A stretch of DNA of 64,000 bases from Mactra quadrangularis (GCA_025267735.1 CM046294.1:32457222-32521221), one strand, 5' to 3'; shown: positions 1 to 12,854, numbered from the stretch's first letter. Made by a program: numbers and translations. The notes: a model not told the origin generated them from the sequence alone.

Positions 1-308
1 TGTAGCTTTTTCTTGTTCCTTCAAATTCTTAGCCCCTATTTTACGGATTTGATTGGAACTTCACTCGTATACCAAGCAGACATGTGCACATAACCATTTT
101 GGTTACAGTCCATTGATTTTTTGCCGAGTTTGGCACGTTGATAAAAATTTTGTCTGCTTATTTTCTCAGCTCCCAATTTCTTTCTTGACGAACACATGTT
201 GGGGTTATTTTTCACATTTTGTGATAGGTCTAGTTTGTCATAGTTTATGTCATATTCTTTGACACATCTTGTTTCTGTATTACAAATTATCACTTGTGTT
301 TATTCAAG

Positions 309-510
309 GCGCCAAAAAACAGCAAGAGAAAAGTGAAGTACAAAAACCCAGGGAATCACAGCAAACAAATAAAAATAATAATCAGAAAATTAGAATTCAA
401 GGTCAGGGTCAAGTTCAAAGACAAACTCAAGGTCATATACAGAATTACCATGGTAACAATCAAAATAAGAGACCTCCTGTTTTAATGCATCAACCAAAAG
501 GTGGCAATAG
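309..510 (+). CDS. Exon: basic K/Q/N-rich linker of the dsRBD-like protein
   Basis: Acceptor AG at 307-308 and donor GT at 511-512. The exon enters with two bases of a split codon and leaves with two bases (AG). The residues are AKKQQEKSEV onward and end in KGGN, rich in K, Q and N, with no domain visible. The reading frame hits a stop just past the donor, which supports the exon end. Confidence 0.65.
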
Positions 511-3500
511 GTAATGTATAGTTTGAAATGAATTTTTTGAATTTTACAATGGGTTTTTTTTTAAAAGGGTTGCCCGCAAACTCTTTGACATATTTCATAA
601 TTGTTTAGAGTCTAAAACTAGGTCACCAGGTCAAATCATGTAAAAACTTTGCTAATGCTTGAGAGGAAATGTTTATGCTCCAATTTTACCAAACCATTTC
701 AAAAGCTGTATATCAAAGAATTTGTTTTCAAGGTTAAATAACAGACATTGTGATGAAAAAAACTTGCTAAAACCTGCTAAAACACTACATTTTCTAAACC
801 ATGGGCAGTCATTTGAAAGAAATGGATCACCAAGTTCACAAATGATTTTTTTTACTATTTTTACTCAGATGGGTATTAAAGGGTCTTCATGGCTCTCTTG
901 ATCTCTATTATTTTGGCTTTCTTGAACAGTAAGAGCTGTCCAGTATGTGTTTGGGCCTTAAATTACTGTAAATTTATGTAATGTACATGTATGTAACTTG
1001 TATCCCTGCAACCACCAGTCATCACCTTAACCCACTTACCTGAAGCATGAGCGCGGGATGAGTGGAAACTGATTCAACTTCAAGTTAGTGAATTTATCTA
1101 ATTCATTTATTCGAGTGAGTTGATCATTTTGCCTTATGCTTTACAGCAAAATAAAATGAGCTAGTGCTCATGAAAATTTAAGATGATGATTAGAACCACT
1201 GAGAGAATTCTGTTTAAACTTGACACATGTCTACAAAGGTTATGTATATTTTATATTTATAGAAATCCAGTATTAGAATTGATGAACTTCTGTCAGTCAT
1301 TACAAATGGGTTTACCAATATATGATTATATACCGAAGGTAAGTTATTTTATTCTTACATGAGATTAATACTGATTTCAGCATTTTGATAATAAATTACT
1401 AAGTGTTATTTATGTGATATCTGTCCATTTCAGTATTTTGAAAGTAAGTTTTCTATATTATCAAAACTTTTAACTTCCACCCATGTTCTTATTATGTGGA
1501 AATCATGTAAGGGCTTTGGTCATTCGGAAATCATCGACCTTTCATGAATGAATTATATCGGAAGGATTTGTGGGGGGTCTACCCTGGCAGCTTGGGATTT
1601 TACTACCTGCGTGAAGCGAAGCACTTAACGATTATGCAAAAATAGTTCTTGTAGTATACACACAGATCTGTGTCAAAACATATTTCTATGTTATACATTG
1701 AATCAAATATTGTTCAGTGATATAATTGTTTAATTATTTCAAATTTATGGACAAAAAACGAAACGTCACTCATCATCTAAACAATTAGGGACTTTAGTCA
1801 GTTATTTCCCCTTTTATACTCTTTAAATAGGTAGGTCTAATTAGTTGGATTACTCGGATTTTACCCTTACTTTTCAATGTCAATTTGCCAAAATTAATCT
1901 TAAATAACTGTTTTTGTAAATCATTTAAGTTGTTTAAAATTCAAGCTAGGTATTTTTAGGGAAAAGAACTATCTAAATTTTATCATTTCTGTTAATATCT
2001 TCATTAACAAGAAAGATATTTGATGAAACATTTTGTTATCCTTATATAGGAATTCAATGATAAAATCCGAAGATTCCAACTGTAAGGACCTACTTACCAA
2101 TTGGATTGCTTCAGATTTTATCAGGGAAAGATAACTGACTAAAGTACCTAATTGTGTATTTGTTTACTTCAACACCGGTAGTTCTGAAATGGTGTCTAAA
2201 TATGTCCGAGGTTATTCGTAGTGAATGGTCGAGGAGTTATGAATGGGGGTTTGGTGTCATGTGCTCTTTTCTGCTTACATTTAAAGATGCTAGTGTGTAG
2301 CTTGACTATTTGGAAAAGAGTATGGCTATCCTATTCATTTTGTGTCGGCATAACACTTATCGGTTAAGTTTTTAGGTGCAATATTTTTTATCTTTAAAAC
2401 CACTGTAGGGATTCACTTGAAATTTTTTATATGTCTATAGGGTTACTGGTAGAGATCAAATACCAAGTTGCATAATGTTTGCATGAATTTTGGCTGGATT
2501 AAGGACCTTTTATACTTAAACATTTCTTTGTTAAGATTTTTGGCTCATCATTTTATCTTTGCAACTGCTGACAGATGTCACTTGAAACATTGCACATGTC
2601 TAAGAGATTAGGAAATTAAAGTCAACTATCATGTTAGATAACTCTTGCGTGAATTTTGACTGAATTTTGTCCCTTCAATATTTCAGCATTATTTGGTTAA
2701 GGTTTTTAGGGGGCACTGTATGATAAATGATAATTACAAGTGCTATACATAAATTACCTGTGTATAAAAACAGTATTGTTGTATTTTGTCTCAAGTAATC
2801 TTTAACGAGCTATATACATGTATATTACAGGGAGGATTATATTTCTGTGTAGTATCATTAATTACTGGTGCTAGATTTACTGGAGCAATGTGTAAAACTA
2901 AAGAAGAAGCTGCTGAATCTGCTGCTAGTGTCGCTTTATTACAACTGGTATGTATTTATATATGTTGCCTAGCAACATGGCCAGAATAATGATTTTTTGT
3001 TGAACTCAAGTTTTTTAGCTTGATTGTGAAACAAGTTTTTGCAACTTAGATAAATCACTCTTGAGTCCACTTCCTTGTCTCTTAGTTGGTTTTTTACTCA
3101 GGGAAAAAATGAGGTAGGTTTGAGATGTGATTTAAATCAATGCTGAGATGACTTTCCAATGTTGTAACTACTCATCCACACCTGCTCCTATGTACCAAGA
3201 GCCCATTGCTTATGCCTCAGTCCCATAAAATCGTGGTTTGTTACGGACCCGTACGTGCAGAGTCGTAGGCCGTGGGAAGCCTTGCGTATCAAGGTGACTG
3301 TACGCACATGGTACAAAACAACACACTCGTACGGAGCTGTAGCTGGAAGATATGGATGTTTAATCCATACTCGGCCACGATTTTGTTCACAATTTAACTC
3401 TGAAACTGATATGTGTATCCTGGGCTCATCTCACGGACCCTGGTAAAAAGTAACAGTCTGTACAGATTTGCTAGAGTTCATACGGGTCCTTGCGAAGCTT

Positions 3501-6500
3501 GATCCCACGCGCCCGTACGGTGCCCTCACGGCTATTTTTATGTTTATGGGACTGTAGCTTTAAGGGAAGCCCTAGCTAGTGCATTACCCCTGATACCATT
3601 GATTTTATCTTAAATTCTTATTTCTTTTTTGTGTAAGTAGGTTACCAGGTACAAAGTCCTTAGTAAACTGGCCACAAAATAGCCCTGAAAAAATTTACAC
3701 CAACACAATAGTATTGTAAATAAGTTGCATGATACAGCATTGAATGCTTCTACTATCTACAATCTCCTTCCTCAGCAGTGTTCTCAGTAAGATTTTGTTG
3801 AATAGGCTCAAATAGAAAAGTAATAGGCTTTCAAAGGGGGTCCAAGACAATTTCTTTTCTTCTTTTCTATATTTTACCAATTTTAACAGGCCTATTAGTC
3901 TCTCTAACCGGCCGTTTAGGTCGGCAGCTGGTTCCTAATGAGAACACTGCCTCAGGCAGGAACCATATTGCCGTTCTCTCTCCTACTTTCAGTATCATGT
4001 AGGGATGTTGCCAGCTATAGACAATGTCTGCAATAAGTACTTTTTAAAAGCTTTTAACCAGAGTTCTAAGTCAGAAAAAAACTGAGGTCATATGATTGCA
4101 GTCTTATGTCTGAAAAAAATGTTTAAAAGCATGGTAAAGCCTTGTAAATTAAGTAAATCACAAACATGTGATTATAAGATGAGTTAATAGAATGATTTAC
4201 TAGTTACTTAACATATATAATTACATCAAATAACTCCAATAGTTTTGTTGTATTACAGAGAGCCAGTATGCAGTTACCAGTACGACAGATGCCAGGATAT
4301 ATGCCTGGTGTTATGCCTCATGCTAGACAATTCTCATCACCAAACTCTGCCTTTAGTCCTGTACCAGGTAATCATCTATAACCTTTTAGTTATTACCTCA
4401 TCTTGTGTTTGAAATGTATACATGGCATCATACATGACCCCTTCCTAGGGGTAACAAGTTCAACATAGTGTTGTATAAGGAAATACTAAAAATCATATTC
4501 TCTCTAAAACCACAAGGTCTAAAGTTTCCACATTTGGCTTGAGGCATTACCTCAAGGTCCACAACAAAGAGTATCCAAATTATATCCCCCAGGGTTAACA
4601 AGTTGTCCTAGTTAGTTTGCTCTTATCTGAATATGAAAGTGTTAGAAAAATCTTGTCATAAACCCTCTGGATCGGGTTCTTTGGTAATAGGTCTAGGCTC
4701 CTCAAGACCTTCTTGTTTGAAGACATCTTTGATTAAATGATTTGACTCATGTCACATGTTTGTTAGGTTTCTGTAACTTGTGTAAAGGAATCTGGTAAAA
4801 TTACAAGTTGTATGGTTGCCATAGTCCACCAGTTTTACATTCAAGCTACTAAAAGTATTGAACCATCATTTTGCAAAGTAGTTATGAAACTTGTTGATGT
4901 AAAGAAGCTTTTTAGGAAAAAACATCCTTTGAATCCCAAAGTACAGTCTACTTTTATTTAAAAAAAAGTAAGAAAATGCTTAAAGTGGATTGAAACTTTG
5001 GTGAGGCGATAAGAATGATGGTTATCTGAACTGGCCTGACATAATTGTTGAAAAGAGGATTAAAACAAAGAGAAGTCTGATTCTGGTTATAAAGATTGCG
5101 AAGATGATAGTGTTCATTATTTCCTTGTTGTTAAACATAAAACCATACCTTGAGTAATTATTGACCTAATTTGATAATGTAGAGTGATTTAGAAAAAGAA
5201 ATTAGTTTTAAATAATGTACAGGTTGCTGGATTAACTATTTGTGAGATATTTCAATATTTTCATATTAATTGTAGGTTTTTATCAAGGAAATGCTAATCA
5301 GGTTCCTCCCAGAGGTTATCAAGGTCACCCCCAGCAACGACCTTACAATGGAGGTCAAGGTCAGATATATCAGCAATATAACAGGGGAGGTAACCAACGA
5401 CATCCAGTACAGAATGCTAATCAACCATTTGTGAATAATATGTCTGTGTTGCCTCCAAATTCTCAAACTCAAGCTGTCATTCAGAGAACAGAAGACAAAA
5501 TACCAACGAATCAGATTGTAGATAACAAATCAACCAATCAGATGACAGGAGACAGATCATCAACCAATAATAAACCAAGTAAAGATGTCAAATCTCAACC
5601 TACTTGTGTGGTTTCACCTTTTGTGCCAATGCAGGTACTAACCATTGTAATAAATTTTAGTGAATTATGGCTTTTTTGCATTTTGCTTGATTCCTTTTAC
5701 TTATTTTTTGCTTCATTTTTGTGAAGAGTATTAATTCAAGCTTTACTATTTACTTAAGCTTCAGTTTAAGTTAAGCCGCCCGGCTAGCTCAGTTGGTAGC
5801 ATGCAAGTCTACTGATCGAGGGGTCGTGGGTTCGATTCTCGGGCGGGGCATACTTTCGTTGAGTTAGGTCGTGAAATTATTTCTACGGCCATTCTCCCCC
5901 CAACCAATGATTTTTTTATGCCCGAAAGAATTTCGGGCATATTATGTTATACCCCCTGGCGTCCGACTGTCCATTTGTAAGCAATTTGGTTTCTGGAGCA
6001 TAACTTAAGTTCCATTTTGCCCACAATATTCAAACTTCATATGATGATTGTCCATATCGGGTAGAAGACCCCTATTGATTTTGGGGTCACAAGGTCAAAG
6101 TCACTATTACCTTAAAACTGAAAACAGTTTCCGGAGCATAACTTAACTTCCATTTGGTCCACAATATTCAAACTTCATACAATGATTGTCCATATCGGGT
6201 AGAAGACCCCCTATTGATTTTGGGGTCACAAGGTTAAAGGTCAAGGTCACTATTACCTTAAAACTGAAAACAGTCTCTGGAGCGTAACTTAAGTTTTATT
6301 TGGCCCACAGTATTCAAACTTCATGGGAGGATTGTCCATGGTTTCTTTTTTCTCTACTTTGTTTTCCACAATTATTCATAATATGATATTCATATGAAAT
6401 ATTCTCATGTCTTACAAATGCTTAATCTTAACTAAAAACAACAACACTTTTGGGCATATAATGCTCCACCTAGCGGTGCTCTTGTTAATTATGTAGAGCA

Positions 6501-9500
6501 GTTGTCAGTCACTGACGAAAGTATGTGCTTAGTAGTTGGTTAACAGCTAATTCCAGTCTGGATTTAGCCTTTCCAGGAGGAGTGAGTAGGTTGACTGACC
6601 GCCGTTATATGACCTATAAAATGTGTTGCTATGGCGCTAAACCCAACAAAACAAACAAACAAACATTCCGTCTAAGTTGACCTCAGGATAACCCTTGATT
6701 TAAATTTCAAACAACTGGCTTATTAGATATATTTCTAAGATAAATATTAACTTCAATTTTAACATATGGCCTCAAAGTTAATAATTGTAGGTACTCACTA
6801 TGAATACTTTATCCTGGTCCCATTGCACAGTAGCCTACACACAGGCTTTAGAATCAAGTGTCCCAAAGAGATTAATGATTTGAGTCTCATCTGTACTGGT
6901 TTAAGCCTTCCATGAACATTTTAAATTAATGTTGAGCCCACTGTTATAAATTTTGTGATCAGGATGTTTAACCCAATCAAAAACAAAGCAAAATGTTTAA
7001 GGTTATATGTGAAACTAGATAAAGGTCCCAGGTTTGATTTCTTCCAGCAGCAGATTTTAAACTTTTATGAAAAATTTGACATAGTTATTAATATCAGTTT
7101 TCTCTGTAGTGGGAAAAGTAATCAAGTTAATTGGGGGGAGAAAGCAAGTACTGGTAAAAAACTTCCATGGAAACCTATTTGGCATATTGGTCACTGTACA
7201 TAAACCTATTAAAGTATTGATAATTGGTATAAAATTGAATTGAAAAAAAAAGAAATTGTGCTTGTTTGTAAATGAAACATGTGAAGTTAGGCATTTAACC
7301 ATATTTTGCCATGCCTTAGAATAATTCACTAAAATTTTATCTTCTAACTTTATCTGGTCTTTGGGTTAAAACAGACACATTTATATGCATGAGAATATCA
7401 CTTTTGTTTTAACATAAAAACATATTATTTGTTGGATCGTAATTTTGAAGCTAAGAAATAATTATCTGAGTCAGATGAACCCTTTGATTGGCCTAATCTA
7501 TTAGCTTATTTAACCCGAATATTCAGTTCATTTACCCACTAACTAGCTGTTACGTAGCTTATGATGGTAATGTTTGTGGCCATATATATTGTCATTTAAA
7601 TTAAAAGGTCAGTTTTGGGTTGGTCAATTTATGCTAGCTGTTCCGATTTTGCATGTTTTAAATGCATTTTATGTTTTTCTTGCAATTAGTTTTAACCATG
7701 ATTTTTGCAATCATATGATTTTTTGTACTAATGTTATACATGAAGAATTTTGTCTTTCTAACTTGTATTATTTAATATATTAACATAACATGAAGGTTGT
7801 GGACTAGTTTCCATCATATTGCCAAGCTCATCTAAACAGATTCTATAGAATAAAAATATTTGTTTTTAGTGCTATTTCTATAGGTTATTTTTTTTTGTTA
7901 GATAAAACCCTAGATAGAGTTGTTGTAACTTCCCTACCCTGTCTGTCTTATTAAAGTAGGGCATTGATTTACTTTACAAAGAGTTAAGTTAAATAGCTCT
8001 GTTGTTAGATTGTTTGCTCTAAATTAATTTGAATCACATCCAAAAACCTTCCTAGTTGGTTCTTTGAGCAAGAAAGTTTATCCTACCTAATCTTAGCACT
8101 GGTATACCAGAAAGTGAAGGCTAGAATGAATTATCTAAATAGTATGAACTTGGTTCACTATCAAGTTAAAATTAACTAAGTTTGAGTATAAACAACACCT
8201 TACATATATTTTATTGACCCTTTGTTAGTCCCCTACATGTGTTTACACTTGAGGGGACTCTAGGTTTGCACTCTGTCCGTCCGTCTGTCACTCTGTCTGT
8301 CCATCCACTTAAATCTGGATCCCCCAAAAAAGTATCCTAGCTATTTTGCTGAAACTTGGTATGTGAATACATTGCAATGAGTAGATTATGCACATAATTG
8401 CCTTATTTTTCTGACCAACATTCTGGTTGCTATGGATACAGAAATAATCAAAATTTGATCAAAAAGCTTGTATCCTGGTTTTATTTGGGAAGTCAATCTT
8501 TTTATTTAATTTTTTTGTGTCGCTTGACATAGTCAGAAGACATATAGGTGTAACTCATGGTGCTTGCGGCTGCTATGGCAGTGGCGGTGGTGACGGCTTC
8601 AGCCGTGGCTGTGGCAGCATTCCATTTCTTGTCCAGGACATAACTCTGAAACTGTAGGAAGTATTGATGTTAAACTTAGTAGGTAGATAGAACGCATCTA
8701 GTAGAAGTGCCGTGCATAGAAACTGTAACTCTGCATTGCCTGATTATGGAGTTATTCCCCCGTTTTATTTTTTACTTTAAACTTTGTCCGGGACATAACT
8801 CTAAAACTGCAAGAGGTATTGACGTGAAACTTTATATTAGATAGATCTCATCTAGTAGAAGTGCAGTGCATGGAAACTGTTACTCTGCTTTGCCTAAGCT
8901 TGAATTTATTGCCCCTTTTTTATTTTTATACTTTAAACTTTTTACAAGACATAACTTCTAATCTGAAAGGCAAATTGACATAAAACTTTGTAGGTAGATA
9001 GATATCGTCAAGTAGAAGTGCAGTGCAAAAGAGGGATCTCTTGGGGTTTTTTGTCTGAGGTCAAGGTCATGCTGCTGTTCTTAAGTCAGTCATAGATCGC
9101 CAGTAGGGGAGTTCAGTATTGTCTGCAATACAAACTGACCCTTGTTTTAATTTAAATTAGCTAAAATTTCATATTTATTTCAGTGAGCATAAGATGTCCT
9201 TATTCATTTCTTATTTCATTTCTTGGCTAAAGATACTGTTTCTGTAGGTTTTTAGATGCTTTATTCAGATGTGCGGCTGATATCTGATTTCAAAAACAAG
9301 ATTATGATAACAAATTCTCTTTTACTTCAGAAAACTAATAATGTTATGTATTTTAGGTGACACGGAAGCAGACGCCACAGAAATCTAGAAAAGAATCTAC
9401 TTCAGACGACTCTCCTAAAGTGGAGGGAGAAAAATTATCTAACTCTAGTCAATTGAATGTGTCTAAGGGAGATAGCTCATTAAGTGCTTCAAATTCTGCA

Positions 9501-9707
9501 AGGACTTCAAATGAAATTCAAAATGCAAAAATAAAAACTGAAAATGACTCAAAGTTAGTGAAATCTGACGTTACTGAAACTCGAGGTGCACAAAAGTCAG
9601 CAAATACTAAAGAGCAGACGCCACCAAAAACCAAAAAACCAGCAGAATCAGGCTCGGGGAAAAAATCACGGCGACGTTTAGCAGCAAATTTTGGCAACGT
9701 AGGTTGA
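309..9707 (+). CDS. C-terminal part of an RNA-binding protein with a dsRBD-like module (XRN1-like candidate), six exons
   Basis: Six exons join in frame: 309-510, 1263-1338, 2831-2947, 4259-4367, 5276-5634 and 9357-9707 (stop TGA). Every intron is GT-AG and phases match (2,0,0,1,0). The visible product is about 403 residues. It starts with a basic K/Q/N-rich stretch, then a compact module spread over exons 2-3 (NPVLELMNFCQ ... GLPIYDYIP ... GARFTGAMCKTKEEAAESAA) that resembles a double-stranded-RNA-binding fold. A P/Q/G/N-rich low-complexity region follows, and a polar tail ending in a basic cluster (KKSRRR). The N-terminal part and start codon are outside the window. The dsRBD-like module followed by a Q-rich tail fits the C-terminus of the 5'-3' exoribonuclease XRN1, but I cannot confirm this without a search; another dsRBD protein is possible. 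It converges with LSG1. Confidence 0.68.
1263..1338 (+). CDS. Exon: first half of the dsRBD-like module
   Basis: Acceptor AG at 1261-1262 and donor GTAAGT at 1339. It completes an Arg codon and then encodes 25 residues, NPVLELMNFCQSLQMGLPIY and DYIPK. The 'P-x-L-E-L-x-x-x-C-Q-x-x-G-x-P-x-Y' layout is the usual first helix and loop of a dsRNA-binding domain. Ends in phase 0. Confidence 0.68.
1787..2149. mobile_element. Nonautonomous TIR element (MITE) family 1, copy A
   Basis: Ends are inverted copies (AGGGACTTTAGTCAGTTAT at the left, matching the complement of the right end to 2149). It is flanked by AATT at 1783-1786 and 2150-2153. A second copy lies at 12855-13207. No transposase is encoded. 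The 4-bp duplications are compatible with several DNA transposon superfamilies; I do not assign one. Confidence 0.8.
2831..2947 (+). CDS. Exon: second half of the dsRBD-like module
   Basis: Acceptor AG at 2829-2830 and donor GTATGT at 2948; 39 codons in phase 0. It encodes beta strands (GGLYFCVVSLITGARFTG) followed by a helix with the K-E-E-A-A-x-x-A-A pattern (KTKEEAAESAASVALLQL) typical of the dsRBD third region. Confidence 0.7.
3213..3562. mobile_element. MITE family 2, copy A (CAGTCCCATAAA ends)
   Basis: Left end CAGTCCCATAAA and right end TTTATGGGACTG are inverted repeats. The inner sequence is matched by the copy at 17577-17897. The repeat seems to extend a few bases beyond CAGTCCC (left ATGCCT, right TAGCTT, imperfectly complementary), so the exact boundary and target duplication are unsure. 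It lies in the intron after the dsRBD-like module. Confidence 0.65.
4259..4367 (+). CDS. Exon: P/M/G-rich linker
   Basis: Acceptor AG at 4257-4258, donor GTAATC at 4368. Encodes RASMQLPVRQMPGYMPGVMP onward, ending with one base of a Gly codon. An alternative acceptor at 4260 would shift frame and lose the low-complexity pattern, so 4259 is preferred. Confidence 0.6.
5276..5634 (+). CDS. Exon: Q/N/G-rich low-complexity region
   Basis: Acceptor AG at 5274-5275, donor GTACTA at 5635. It completes a Gly codon and encodes 119 further residues rich in Q, N, P and G (for example YQGHPQQRPYNGGQGQIYQQ), then an S/T/N/K-rich stretch ending SPFVPMQ. This looks like a disordered or prion-like RNA-granule tail. 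Ends in phase 0. Confidence 0.66.
5776..6666 (+). mobile_element. tRNA-derived SINE (family 1), split by a nested element
   Basis: The head is tRNA-like, with A box TAGCTCAGTTGGTAG and B box GGGTTCGATTC. The body continues to about 5927, is interrupted by 5928-6487, and resumes at 6488 with the same body seen in the copies at 20085, 41086 and 56401. It ends in an (AAAC)n tail near 6640-6666. Flanks CTTCAGTTTAAGTTAA and ATTCCGTCTAAGTTGA look like a diverged target duplication (12 of 16 match). Confidence 0.75.
5928..6487. mobile_element. Pearl/Helentron-like element with ~150-bp core repeats, inserted in a SINE
   Basis: It begins with a small hairpin (CCCGAAAGAATTTCGGG) and holds at least two full tandem units of about 130-160 bp (GGAGCATAACTTAAGTTCCA ... 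TATTACCTTAAAACTGAAAAC). It ends with a CACC-GCTA-GGTG hairpin followed by CTCTTGTT. Internal tandem cores and a hairpin next to AACAAGAG match the known style of bivalve pearl elements. Comparing with the uninterrupted SINE body at 20240-20280 places the junctions, possibly with a TTA duplication. Confidence 0.6.
8225..9155. mobile_element. Pearl-like repeat with three ~155-bp core units
   Basis: Three tandem units start near 8633, 8788 and 8943, each with 'GTCC-GGACATAACTCTGAAACTG' related sequence and 'CTAGTAGAAGTGCAGTGCA' later in the unit. They are preceded by a GTCC/GTCTGT-rich stretch (8270-8310) and followed by a unique end near ACAAACTGACCCTTG. No coding capacity. It occupies the last intron of gene 1. 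Confidence 0.5.
9357..9707 (+). CDS. Terminal exon: polar C-terminal tail
   Basis: Acceptor AG at 9355-9356. The frame enters at GTG (Val) and runs 116 codons to TGA at 9705-9707. It encodes TRKQTPQKSRKES and a long S/T/K/E-rich disordered tail ending in KKSRRRLAANFGNVG. An upstream acceptor near 9330 was discarded because its frame stops at once. Confidence 0.62.
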   Translation: MTRKQTPQKSRKESTSDDSPKVEGEKLSNSSQLNVSKGDSSLSASNSARTSNEIQNAKIKTENDSKLVKSDVTETRGAQKSANTKEQTPPKTKKPAESGSGKKSRRRLAANFGNVG

Positions 9708-10690
9708 ACCTGAGGATCTCGTTGTGATTGATAGTGACTTGAGGTCATTATGTGTACACTTGTATAAAAATAAAAAGAGTTTTTTAGATATTTACATTTT
9801 TCGAAAAATATTTTTATACTCGCACGAATGTTCGACTTGTAGCATTTACTTCACTATGCCTCAAGCAAAATATGCTTTCTGTTTCATCTCCTGTTGTTTA
9901 TTAGCAAATTTGAATTCTTCACTTACTCTGCTTAAAAATTCTCACTAAAAATTTCATTTTATTATGTAGATGCCCCTTCTCAAATTTTTTTTTTTTAGTC
10001 CTATTTTTCATTTGGATAGTTCTTTCTTACAAAATGTTTTCTACAAAATCAAGCTAAAATTCTCATACATGAATTAGTACATTGTAGTTTCATTACTCAA
10101 GATTTGCTAGACCATGAAATTTAATATATGTGGTCTAAGTCTTCATGTGCCAGTATCAATAGTGTGGTAGAAATATCTAAAGGTAAAACTTATCTAGGGC
10201 TCAACATTAATTTGTTACTAGGTTGCCTGGTTAAACAACTAGCTATATGTTTTGCTTGCATGAATCAAATTTTTACTAGCAGTAACAAGTTGCTGGAACC
10301 AAAACATTGGTTACAGGGCTAGACATTTAAAGTAGGTTGCCCTGTAGGACATCCAGATGTATATTTTACTTGCCCGAATCAAATGTTCAGTAGCAGTAAT
10401 AAGTTGCTTAAACTCAAATGTAGGTTGTTGGGGACAATAGGGTGACCATAAATGTTGAGCCCTTGGTTGTCTGGTGACCCTGACAAGCCCTATTATCACC
10501 TCCTACATTCTCAGACTACCATATATGGAACACATTTTCTTAATATTTCATGAGCAGTACAGTTTCTCAATCGTCATATTTTTACAAAGTTGTGGTTAAA
10601 ATACACAAAACGTCTTTATTATAAGATACAGGTTTACTACTGAATCTATGTTAGAACTACTTTCTCTCCTTATGATGTCCTAGATATACA
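9708..10690 (+). other. 3' UTR and start of the convergent spacer
   Basis: AT-rich sequence after the gene 1 stop codon with no supported coding exon. An AATAAA-like signal occurs soon after the stop (near 9768) and others much further on (near 11524 and 12735), so the transcript end is undecided. Nothing repetitive was recognised here. Confidence 0.4.
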
Positions 10691-10692
10691 TA

Positions 10693-10963
10693 CACTGGGG
10701 TCCAAAAGTTTCTTTACACATGTTCATTTTTAATATTTTGCAATATATTTAGATATACTTCACTTGTGTTGTTAGTTTTACAGCTAATGTACATTTCAAC
10801 ATGAACACTCAATTGTGTTCTTTCATCCTCCCTTCTTGTCAAAATGTAGTTTTTATTTGAAAAAAAAGACTTGAATTCATAATTATTTAATTCGATACAA
10901 AATTACAAGTATTCAGTGAAAATTGAAAAAAATTACACATGAAAAGAAACTTGGACCCCGGTG
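10693..10963. mobile_element. Tc1/mariner-type MITE
   Basis: The left end CACTGGGGTCCAAAAGTTTC and the complement of the right end (CACCGGGGTCCAAGTTTC) form inverted repeats, flanked by TA at 10691-10692 and 10964-10965. At 271 bp it has no coding capacity. A TA duplication with CAC-type ends fits the Tc1/mariner group. Confidence 0.75.
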
Positions 10964-10965
10964 TA

Positions 10966-12850
10966 TTTTTATGTTGAAAATCATGAGGATTTACCAGTTT
11001 ATGTAGAGTTACTTCCCTTTGGGAAAGGAGAAATAACTAGATTATTTAGATATCATGATTTTGAATTTTAATAAAAGAAGTAATATAATTATTTTAATTG
11101 TCCTTTTTTTTCAAGTCATTTACCCTTAATTAAGGGAAGCAAATCTAGGTAGGTTATAATGAACATTTTGCTTACCTCCCTTTTATAAAAAAAGAGAAGC
11201 AACTCTGCTTTAGTTTTCATGTTTTCGAGTCGCCTCCCATTGATAAGTTAATAGTTATGTGCTATCATCATAAATAGTAATTCAAAATTGTTTTATACGA
11301 TGCCTGCTAGTTTTTTTTGTTAACTTTCATTACCCTGATTATCTGTTATGGATGAAAGCAACTTGCTAAGTCCCCTTCAATTTTCATTATTTTACCTGGT
11401 TTTCTTGCTGGCTTACATAGTAAGTTGGGGAAAGTTGTAAAAATGCACCATAAACATGTGAATCATCAAACTAAGCTTATTTATTGTGATCATATGACTT
11501 GTTTGTTACATAAAAAATGCAGTAAATAAAAGTTGTTTAGGTTAAATTGAGACAAATCTAAGCAATTCTCGGTGAACTATGTCTCATGTTATCCTAAATG
11601 AACTAGAGTACAAAATTATCATAACTTGTAATTTTAGACATGTCTTTGTTGTTGTCGGTTGATATCCTGATGATGCTAGATGACATTGTGTTTACTAGAA
11701 CATTTGACATTTCATGATTTAATTATTTAGTTTATAAAAATCAGATAGATTATGTTTTGAGTGAGTTTTTCACCAGTATATCTTGACCTGCTCCTATGAG
11801 TACATTACATACATTGTGGTTTAAGCAAGATGTTACTTTACTATTATGTTGTTTAACTGTATTTATTCTTTTAACCAAATTCTTAATTTATTATTTTTAC
11901 AAATTAGGTGTGTTTCTCTGAAACAACTTAATCATTCCCAACACCTTTTCTCAATTTTAATTTTTTATAACATAACTTTCATGCCTATAAAATTGGTTAG
12001 TATTGTGGATAGCTGGTTGTTCTGGTAACCTTTATTCTATTAAGTCTGACCTTCATTAATCCCCTTCAGAATGATTGACCTCTATGCAATAATTCTGGTA
12101 TATTAAACTCAGTATTTACTGTCTATTTTTGTCTTCGCTAGTAAATCGCCCTTTATCGGAAGCTTTGGTCAAACACACTTGATGAACAATTAATTTTGTT
12201 TTTTGTAAGAATAAATACATTTTTGTACTTTGAAAATGTGGCACATTATTGCGGATTTACGCGTTTTCCCACAAAGGAATGAGTCAAAAATAAATACAAT
12301 AACATGCCATGTTTATGAATTTGATTTATAGTCACATAGGTTAATATAAACATGTGTATAATCATATATACACATTGTGTTGAATCAGAAACTCACAATT
12401 AAATGTAAGTGAAGCGTGTAATTAATATAATAAGGTAGATCAAGCTCAGGCTAATATTGTTGGTGTATACCAGCGGACACCAGGCATTGCCTGTAAATTG
12501 GGTCAGACTGCATTTTATGAAGTTTTTACACACTGCGAATTCTCTGATCATTTTAACATATTTAGGTATTTGATATACATGTACTTGATTTATTTATTCC
12601 TATAATCAATTCTAGTACAGTTTTTCAGCAGGCCTATCCGTGTAATGTATTTATTGGAACAGATCAATACTTACTGGTAATACAGTGTTTAATTTATGTT
12701 CAATGATTAACATAAAAGTATTCTGTGATGTCAAATAAAGATATACAAATATCTAAGTATTGTTTTTACTTGTTTTCTCAATGTAGCTTTATGCTGCTCT
12801 GTGAGCTCATTATTAGAGTGATGAGTAGAAGTTGTCAGAACTGTGCCATC
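10966..12850. other. Non-coding spacer between convergent genes
   Basis: AT-rich sequence with no supported exon on either strand. A good poly(A) signal context (TCAAATAAAGATAT) occurs near 12732 and could be a distal polyadenylation site of gene 1. Nothing else recognised. Confidence 0.4.
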
Positions 12851-12854
12851 AATA

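Noticed and set aside
5776..5851. Functional tRNA gene
   Set aside because: Only the A and B boxes are tRNA-like; the sequence continues into a repeated SINE body with a 3' repeat tail, and relatives occur at 20085, 41086 and 56401.
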